DNA from: Nitrososphaerota archaeon
Lineage (GTDB): Archaea; Thermoproteota; Nitrososphaeria; Nitrososphaerales; Nitrosopumilaceae
Assembly (NCBI GenBank): GCA_028867235.1
Contig: JAGWGS010000045.1
Span: forward strand, 1 to 8,913
Reading direction: 5' to 3'
Length of the DNA stretch: 8,913 bases
A model generated the notes under the pieces. The model was not told the DNA's origin and did not search any database. It saw nothing but the letters and a program-made list of their open reading frames with translations. The position numbers and the translations under genes were made by a program. Shown in pieces: positions 4,773 to 8,913 of this stretch (positions are counted from its first letter, which is position 1; the number at the start of each line of letters is the position of its first letter).

Positions 4773-5609
4773 TTATTTTGATATGGCAGCATCTACTACT
4801 GCCTGATAAAATCTAGGTCCTACAGGTCTTACTATCTTTGCACCTAACATTTCTGATTTAACTTTGACTACGCTAAGAAAGTGCTGTGGTGCTAAAGATG
4901 ACACTTGGTCTTTCTTTTCTGCATGAATATGACAATAGTAATGAATTACTGAATTTTTTTTGGCAGACATGATTGCATGATCTAAAAATTCATCTGATCT
5001 TTCTGGCAGTAACATCAAAACTCTATCACCAGTATCTTGTAGTCTGTCTTCAACTACCTTAGCTGCATCTCCTTCTATTGATTGAACGGTACCTTTTAGT
5101 TTGTTTAATGATATGTTTTCAGAACACAATCTTACTGCATCTGGATTGATATCTATGTTGTAAACATGGCATTTTTTCTTCTTTGCAGCTACTATGGAAA
5201 ACATGCCAACGCCACCAAACATGTTGATTACTGTTTCTCCGTCCTTGATAAGATCTGCAATCCTTTGGCGTTCTGTTGCAAGTCGGGGTGAAAAAAATGT
5301 CTTTTCCACATCAACCTTGAACCTGCATCCATGTTCCTTGTATTCTGTTATTGTATTGTCCTCTCCTGCAAGTAATTCTAGCCTTCTTATTCTATAGTCT
5401 CCTTCCACTGGCGATGATTGGTAATAGACAGATTTGGCGGTTTTTACCTTGTCTAGGAGAACTTCGCCTATGGTTTTTCTCTTAGGCAATAGAGAATCTG
5501 GAACTCTTAGTATTATGATATTTCCTATCTGATCAAAGGCACCGTACATCTCTGCTGCCTCTACCTCAGTGAGTATCCCAGCCATTGCCTGTTTTAGCAT
5601 CTTTGTCAA
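4773..5609 (-). CDS. Trm5-family tRNA (guanine-N1)-methyltransferase-like protein
   Basis: Trm5 methylates N1 of G37 in tRNA using S-adenosylmethionine. Landmarks of the family are GAFDQIGNIIILRVP (23-37), the D2-domain segment VEGDYRIRRLELLAGE (68-83), FSPRLATER (106-114, with the Arg used in Trm5 catalysis), and the SAM loop NMFGGVGMFS (129-138). INPDA (154-158) and VIHYYCHIH (221-229) follow. FSPRL rather than FSSGN argues for Trm5 over the wybutosine enzyme Taw2. It lacks the extra N-terminal D1 domain of longer Trm5 proteins. The NLP motif, which holds a functionally important Asn in Methanocaldococcus Trm5, reads LLP here (200-202). The start could be the TTG at 5609, which overlaps the ABCE1 stop as TTGA, or the ATG three codons later at 5600. 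It is probably co-transcribed with ABCE1. Confidence 0.88.
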   Translation of the reverse strand: MTKMLKQAMAGILTEVEAAEMYGAFDQIGNIIILRVPDSLLPKRKTIGEVLLDKVKTAKSVYYQSSPVEGDYRIRRLELLAGEDNTITEYKEHGCRFKVDVEKTFFSPRLATERQRIADLIKDGETVINMFGGVGMFSIVAAKKKKCHVYNIDINPDAVRLCSENISLNKLKGTVQSIEGDAAKVVEDRLQDTGDRVLMLLPERSDEFLDHAIMSAKKNSVIHYYCHIHAEKKDQVSSLAPQHFLSVVKVKSEMLGAKIVRPVGPRFYQAVVDAAISK

Positions 5610-7390
5610 TTTCTATAGTAAAACTTTCCAGATTGTTTTTGTTCTCTGTCTAATCTGCTCTCAAGCTTGTTTACTCTTGGTCTCATGCTTGTTTCATCTC
5701 TTCTATATGTCATATCAAGAGATCTAAGAAATTCATTCATTCCATCTACCTTAGATTTGGGGGCTGTCGCATGTCCTTCTCTTCCTGGTGTTCCGTGGAA
5801 TATTACAATGGAATCAGAGATTAAATCCATCAGCTGAATGTCATGATCAATTATAATTGCAGATTTACCGTATGATCTTACGAATCTCTGGATTAGCTTT
5901 GCAACCGCAATTCTGTCTTCTACATCCAAAAATGCGGAGGGCTCATCAAGCGCGTAGACATCCACTTTTTGGAGAAGACATGCTCCTATTGCTACTTTCT
6001 GTAACTCTCCTCCCGATAAATTCTTGACTGACTTGTTGTATAGTTTTTTTATTCTCATGGGATTGATTATAACTTCTTCCTCTGGCGTCTCCTGTATTGG
6101 TCCTCCATATGCTTTTTCAAGAAGGGCAATTACCTCGATATCAAAATCATTTGTGAGATATTGTGGCTTGTATGCAATCTTTACTTTGGTCTCTATACTG
6201 CCAATGTCTGGTTTTTCGACACCTGCTATTATCTTCATCAGTGTTGTTTTTCCTAATGCATTTGCTCCCACTATGCCTAAAACTTCGCTTTTCTTAACTC
6301 TGCCTGCCTCTGCTGACAAAGAAAACTTTGCAAATTTCTTTTCAATGTTTGGATAGTTTATGATATTCTCGATTGTAACAAACTCATCGGTGGATGTGGA
6401 TGCATCAAATTTGAATGCAGCATCTCTGAACCTTACATTCTCGTTAGGTAGATATCCGTCAAGAAATACATTGATTCCGACCTTTGTCGAGAGCATGTTT
6501 GCAACTATTCCATATGCTGCAGGCTCTCCATACAAAATCTCTATAAAATCACTAAGATAATCAAGCAGAGTCAAATCATGTTCTACAACCATGACGCTCT
6601 TTCCTATCTTTGCAAGATCTTGAATTACTCGTGCTACCCCTATTCTCTGAAATACGTCATTATATGATGATGGTTCATCAAAGAAATAGAAATCGGCTTC
6701 TCTTGATGCTGCCACTGCTACCGCAATTCTTTGAAGCTCACCACCGCTAAGATCTGTGAGTTTGTTTTCAAGAGAGTTTTGAAGTCCAAGTTGTTGTACA
6801 AGTTCTTTTATTTTTCCACGTTCGTCATATTTTTCTAATAATTCTTTTGCATTACCATCAAACACCTTTGCCAAGTTGTATACTTGCTGTGGCTTTATGG
6901 ATGCCTTTAACTGATTATTTGATATTTTTTCAAAATGTTGTTTTAACTCTGTACCTTGAAAATGCTTCAAAATTTGACTCCATTCTGGGGGTGACGAGTA
7001 ATTTCCTAAATTTGGTTTGAGATTTCCTGATAATATGCCTACCACTGTGCTTTTTCCTATACCGTTTCTTCCCAACAAGCCCATGACTTGACCTTTCTTC
7101 AAACTTGGAATTCTGTAAAGCCTAAATGCATTCTGTCCATATTGATGAATTTTGTCTGATTTTAGCTCTTCAGCAAGATTGACTATCGTGATTGCATCAA
7201 ATGGACAAACCTTTACACAAATTCCACATCCATTGCAAATGTTTTCGTCAATCTGAGCCTTGGCAGTCTCTTCATTTAATACAATGCAATCTGATCCCAT
7301 CTTGTTTACTGGGCAATACTTGATACATTCAAGACCGCATTTTTTGGTCTGGCAGTTTTCTTTATCCAGTACTGCAACTCGATGAGTCAT
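5606..7390 (-). CDS. abce1: ABCE1/Rli1 ribosome-recycling ATPase with iron-sulfur domain
   Basis: This cytoplasmic factor splits the 70S ribosome after termination, together with aRF1 or aPelota, and is universal in archaea and eukaryotes. The 594 residues are full length. The N-terminal iron-sulfur region has nine cysteines (13, 18, 22, 26, 35, 52, 55, 58, 62), including the ferredoxin-like CNGCGICVKVCP (52-63). The first ATPase domain has Walker A GRNGIGKST (107-115), LSGGELQR (214-221), Walker B ending FFDEP (236-240) and His271. The second has Walker A GANALGKTT (375-383), LSGGELQK (458-465), LDEP (481-484) and His516. The C-terminal DREQK segment is typical. No key residue is missing. 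The ATG is about 24 bp from a TATA element centre, and GAGGGGATCA just upstream of it could serve as a weak ribosome-binding site. The Trm5-like gene follows with a short overlap. Confidence 0.97.
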   Translation of the reverse strand: MTHRVAVLDKENCQTKKCGLECIKYCPVNKMGSDCIVLNEETAKAQIDENICNGCGICVKVCPFDAITIVNLAEELKSDKIHQYGQNAFRLYRIPSLKKGQVMGLLGRNGIGKSTVVGILSGNLKPNLGNYSSPPEWSQILKHFQGTELKQHFEKISNNQLKASIKPQQVYNLAKVFDGNAKELLEKYDERGKIKELVQQLGLQNSLENKLTDLSGGELQRIAVAVAASREADFYFFDEPSSYNDVFQRIGVARVIQDLAKIGKSVMVVEHDLTLLDYLSDFIEILYGEPAAYGIVANMLSTKVGINVFLDGYLPNENVRFRDAAFKFDASTSTDEFVTIENIINYPNIEKKFAKFSLSAEAGRVKKSEVLGIVGANALGKTTLMKIIAGVEKPDIGSIETKVKIAYKPQYLTNDFDIEVIALLEKAYGGPIQETPEEEVIINPMRIKKLYNKSVKNLSGGELQKVAIGACLLQKVDVYALDEPSAFLDVEDRIAVAKLIQRFVRSYGKSAIIIDHDIQLMDLISDSIVIFHGTPGREGHATAPKSKVDGMNEFLRSLDMTYRRDETSMRPRVNKLESRLDREQKQSGKFYYRN

Positions 7391-7406
7391 GCCTGATCCC
7401 CTCTTC

Positions 7407-7420
7407 TTTAATTTATATCT
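7407..7420 (-). promoter_or_regulatory. TATA element of the ABCE1 / Trm5-like unit
   Basis: On the minus strand it reads AGATATAAATTAAA, centred near 7414, about 24 bp before the ABCE1 ATG. No separate TATA element was sought or expected inside the ABCE1 coding end, so the two genes probably share this promoter. Confidence 0.65.
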
Positions 7421-7431
7421 CTACTCAAGCA

Positions 7432-7443
7432 AGATTAATACAT
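7432..7443 (+). promoter_or_regulatory. TATA-like element of the 5S rRNA gene
   Basis: AGATTAATACAT is centred at about 7437, roughly 27 bp before the estimated 5S start. It lies back-to-back with the ABCE1 promoter in a gap of about 73 bp. Confidence 0.45.
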
Positions 7444-7463
7444 AACATTAACAGCAAAAAAAG

Positions 7464-7582
7464 TAAGCCGGCCACAGCGTTGGGGTCCGACCCGGTCCCA
7501 TACCGAACCCGGAAGTCAAACCCAATGTCGCTACTGTGTTACTAAGGTGCGAGAGCCCTTGGGAAGCAGTAGTGCTGGCGCC
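7464..7582 (+). rRNA. rrf: 5S ribosomal RNA
   Basis: The sequence carries the conserved archaeal 5S core: GGCCACAGCG near the 5' end, CCCATACCGAACCCGGAAGT (7497-7516), and GGTGCGAGAGCCCTTGGGAA (7546-7565). The closing helix pairs GCCGGC (7467-7472) with GCTGGC (7574-7579). Ends are estimated by analogy with haloarchaeal 5S, about 3 nt beyond that helix on each side, giving about 119 nt. No 16S, 23S or tRNA gene is next to it; unlinked 5S genes are usual in thaumarchaea. A short T run (7583-7586) follows directly and may stop transcription before the convergent gene. Confidence 0.96.
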
Positions 7583-7587
7583 TTTTA
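7583..7587 (+). terminator. Short oligo-T stop after 5S rRNA
   Basis: TTTTA directly follows the predicted 5S 3' end. Archaeal RNA polymerase terminates on T-rich tracts without needing a hairpin. The next bases are the stop codon of the convergent gene, so transcription must end here to avoid running antisense into it. Confidence 0.35.
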
Positions 7588-7827
7588 CTATTCTAAAGCA
7601 ACTGAATTAGGGGATGCATGCCATGTTATTTCAATAGGCGTGTCTTTGCCAAAACCTTTCTTTTGTGCATCGTCTGGGAAATTCTCAACATACTCTGATA
7701 GGAGACTTTTCAAAGTCTCGTCAATGTCTGAAACTGAATACACATCTGTAAAGAGGGATTGAATCTCCTTGCATCCAACAAGATAACCATTTGCATTAGG
7801 TGTTATGGTAAAAGTGATCTTGTGCAT
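7588..7827 (-). CDS. Small HicB-fold-like protein, unknown function
   Basis: With the start chosen here the protein has 79 residues. It begins MHKITFTITPNANGYLVGC and continues with TDVYSVSDIDETLKSLLSEY. A beta strand, a turn with GY, a second strand, then a helix recalls the HicB partial RNase-H fold, which often carries a Tyr in this position. This is a resemblance in pattern only. No HicA-like toxin gene is adjacent, so it is not a recognisable toxin-antitoxin pair. An ATG six codons upstream (7845) would add MVNGHK. The ATG at 7827 is preferred because TAAACATATA on the minus strand is centred about 28 bp before it, giving a leaderless mRNA. The stop lies a few bases after the 5S 3' end. 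Confidence 0.65.
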   Translation of the reverse strand: MHKITFTITPNANGYLVGCKEIQSLFTDVYSVSDIDETLKSLLSEYVENFPDDAQKKGFGKDTPIEITWHASPNSVALE

Positions 7828-7850
7828 CTTATGGCCATTTACCATATCTG

Positions 7851-7860
7851 TATATGTTTA
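7851..7860 (-). promoter_or_regulatory. TATA-like element of the HicB-fold-like gene
   Basis: TAAACATATA on the minus strand is centred about 28 bp upstream of the ATG at 7827 but only about 10 bp from the alternative ATG at 7845. This decides the preferred start. Confidence 0.5.
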
Positions 7861-7865
7861 CAAAA

Positions 7866-7875
7866 CCTAAAAAAG
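7866..7875 (+). promoter_or_regulatory. Weak TATA-like element of the zinc-finger gene
   Basis: CCTAAAAAAG is centred about 27 bp before the ATG at 7898. It is a poor TATA match but at the right distance. Confidence 0.35.
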
Positions 7876-7897
7876 ATCTCGATCAGTAGTTGTGTAT

Positions 7898-8026
7898 ATG
7901 AGCAACTGTTCTATATGTGGAGAAAAATTCTCGGATGATATACGATTCCTAAACCATATGATGGAAAAACATGGATTTAGAAATCCAAATGTGGGAATTC
8001 CTGATCGAAATAGCCGTGGATATTAA
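7898..8026 (+). CDS. 42-residue C2H2 zinc-finger protein
   Basis: The frame encodes 42 residues beginning MSNCSICGEKFSDDIRFLNH. Cys4, Cys7, His20 and His25 form a classical C-x2-C-x12-H-x4-H finger, with Phe11 and a Leu (18) at the usual core positions. After the finger only 17 residues remain, ending in RGY, so the protein is essentially a single finger with a short tail. Single-finger microproteins like this are common in archaea and usually have no known partner; DNA, RNA or protein binding are all possible. The complete finger with no interruption and the AT-rich element about 27 bp upstream support it as a gene. Its TAA overlaps the stop of the convergent gene within the palindrome TTAA (8023-8026). 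Confidence 0.8.
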   Translation: MSNCSICGEKFSDDIRFLNHMMEKHGFRNPNVGIPDRNSRGY

Positions 8027-8412
8027 CCAAGTTTGAGTGCAATCTTTTCACTATTGTAAAGTAAACTTGTTGTCCTTGTAAAAAAGGACTTGATAGTTTT
8101 ACATTCTTTACTGCATGTAGGTAGAAACAATTCTGTGGTTGGTCGATCTCTAGTACTTGTTATGATGTGCCAAACTAAGGGCATTATTGCTGCTCTGCCT
8201 CCATATGCACTATTTTGTGTGACAAACCAAAACATTCTGGTAGAATCATAATCGGTATCGAAAATTTTGGATTTTATTTTCATACCTTCTTTAGAATAAT
8301 GACCTATTATTGGGATCTTATTTCTGGAAAAAATATGTACAATGCTTGCAAATTTGGAGCATAGGTAGCATTTGTCATCATAAATTACAAGAGGAAGAAG
8401 ATCTACAACCAT
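8023..8412 (-). CDS. DCC-family (DUF393) thiol-disulfide oxidoreductase-like protein
   Basis: With the start used here the protein has 129 residues and opens MVVDLLPLVIYDDKCYLCSK. The hydrophobic strand followed by Y-D-D-x-C-x-x-C (11-18) is the hallmark of the DCC/DUF393 family, which resembles thioredoxin-like enzymes and is predicted to act on disulfides. A later FWFVTQNSAYGGRAAIMPLVW segment corresponds to the family region in which a strand is followed by G-x-x-A. The frame is open further upstream, with ATG codons at 8421 and 8505. The one at 8412 fits both the family N-terminus and the TATA-like element, which is 27 bp away. Two further cysteines lie near the C-terminus (LPTCSKECK). 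It diverges from the transketolase gene. Confidence 0.75.
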   Translation of the reverse strand: MVVDLLPLVIYDDKCYLCSKFASIVHIFSRNKIPIIGHYSKEGMKIKSKIFDTDYDSTRMFWFVTQNSAYGGRAAIMPLVWHIITSTRDRPTTELFLPTCSKECKTIKSFFTRTTSLLYNSEKIALKLG

Positions 8413-8432
8413 ATTTTCCATACGTTGCTTTT

Positions 8433-8445
8433 GAATTAATATTTT
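8433..8445 (-). promoter_or_regulatory. TATA-like element of the DCC-family gene
   Basis: AAAATATTAATTC on the minus strand is centred at 8439, 27 bp before the ATG at 8412. It lies inside the longer open frame that starts at 8505, which argues against that longer start. Confidence 0.5.
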
Positions 8446-8502
8446 GTGAAATAACTTTTTATTTACTCCAAAGGCGCTAAACCCTATGAATTTGAACCAT
8501 AG

Positions 8503-8512
8503 CAAAATTTTT
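8503..8512 (+). promoter_or_regulatory. AT-rich element upstream of the transketolase gene
   Basis: CAAAATTTTT, centred near 8508, lies about 22 bp before the ATG at 8530 and about 28 bp before the in-frame ATG at 8536. The spacing favours 8536 as the true start of a leaderless mRNA. Confidence 0.35.
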
Positions 8513-8529
8513 GAAATTCATATTCTGGA

Positions 8530-8913
8530 ATGGTCATGGCATTAAATTATTATCATATCTTCAAGAAAGTACGAGAAGCAAGGAAACTTGTAATTAAAGG
8601 AATAACTATTGCAGGTTCTGGTCATCCTGGGGGATCGTTTTCGATGGCAGAGATAATGGGGTGTATGTATTTCAAGTTCCTAAAGTATGATCCTAAGAAT
8701 CCTCTATGGGAAGATAGGGATAGGCTTGTCTTATCAAAAGGGCATGCATCTCCTGGTTTGTTTTCAAATCTGGCAGTAGCTGGATTTTTTGACAAATCTG
8801 AACTAGAGACACTGAGAAAATTTGGAAGTAAACTGCAGGGTCATCCTGATTTCAAATGTCCTGGGGTGGAATTTTGCGGAGGTTCTCTTGGTCTGGGATT
8901 ATCATTTTCTACT
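8530..8913 (+). CDS. Transketolase, N-terminal (thiamine-diphosphate-binding) part, 3' truncated by window
   Basis: Transketolase moves two-carbon units between sugar phosphates, using thiamine diphosphate; in archaea it mainly supplies pentoses and erythrose-4-phosphate. The 128 visible residues carry the family signatures: AGSGHPGGSFSMAEI (28-42), DRDRLVLSKGHASPGLF (62-78), LQGHPD (102-107) and GGSLGLGLS (117-125), which corresponds to the usual TGSLGQGLS. The start resembles the short N-terminal subunit of split archaeal transketolases, in which a second gene encodes the C-terminal half, but the end is outside the window. Two in-frame ATGs exist (8530 and 8536), and the AT-rich element upstream slightly favours the second. 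No signal sequence is present, so the protein is cytoplasmic. Confidence 0.93.
   Translation, partial: MVMALNYYHIFKKVREARKLVIKGITIAGSGHPGGSFSMAEIMGCMYFKFLKYDPKNPLWEDRDRLVLSKGHASPGLFSNLAVAGFFDKSELETLRKFGSKLQGHPDFKCPGVEFCGGSLGLGLSFST

Noticed and set aside
6024..6356. 110-codon open frame on the plus strand inside ABCE1
   Set aside because: It is antisense to the conserved second ATPase domain of ABCE1; its sequence is a shadow with no domain of its own.
7547..7762. 71-codon open frame on the plus strand starting inside 5S rRNA
   Set aside because: It begins within the 5S gene and runs antisense to the HicB-like gene, so it is not a credible protein gene.
1..8913. Search for mobile elements, CRISPR arrays and defence genes
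   Set aside because: No regularly spaced direct repeats, transposase motifs, integrase motifs or phage-like genes were seen; gene content is housekeeping and base composition looks uniform.

Overview
The window looks like a compact, AT-rich chromosomal segment of an ammonia-oxidising-type thaumarchaeon (Nitrososphaerota, Nitrosopumilus-like). The domain is clear from the gene content: a TATA-binding protein, ABCE1/Rli1, a Trm5-family tRNA methyltransferase, an Ard1-like N-terminal acetyltransferase and a stand-alone 5S rRNA gene. Most genes also have a TATA-like element centred about 25-29 nt upstream of the start codon, the pattern of leaderless archaeal transcripts. The narrower lineage is inferred from overall resemblance and was not tested by a search.

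Layout. The 3' end of an unidentified gene (1-126) is followed by a CAU-anticodon tRNA (170-243). A 290-bp non-coding stretch then holds several palindromes, a possible C/D-box guide RNA with its own TATA box, and the tbp promoter. tbp (+) converges on pyrE (-). pyrE diverges from a LarA-like gene (+) across 49 bp with only one evident TATA-like element. The LarA-like gene overlaps tail-to-tail with a site-2-protease-type membrane metalloprotease gene (-). That gene diverges from an Ard1/RimI-like acetyltransferase gene (+), which is followed by a 73-residue two-helix membrane protein gene (+).

Next, on the minus strand, ABCE1 and a Trm5-like methyltransferase gene form a tight two-gene unit read from about 7390 down to 4773. 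The 5S rRNA gene (+) diverges from it. The last part holds a small HicB-fold-like gene (-), a 42-residue C2H2 zinc-finger gene (+), a DCC-family (DUF393) CxxC protein gene (-), and the 5' end of a transketolase N-terminal-half gene (+) that runs off the window.

Functionally this is mostly housekeeping: transcription initiation (TBP), ribosome recycling and translation (ABCE1, Trm5-like, 5S, tRNA, Nat), pyrimidine synthesis (PyrE) and sugar-phosphate metabolism (transketolase). I see no transposase, integrase, CRISPR array or phage gene. The less ordinary features are the candidate C/D RNA, the shared divergent promoter, a LarA homologue apparently lacking the nickel-enzyme histidine motif, a Trm5-like enzyme with a substituted NLP motif, and several very small proteins.
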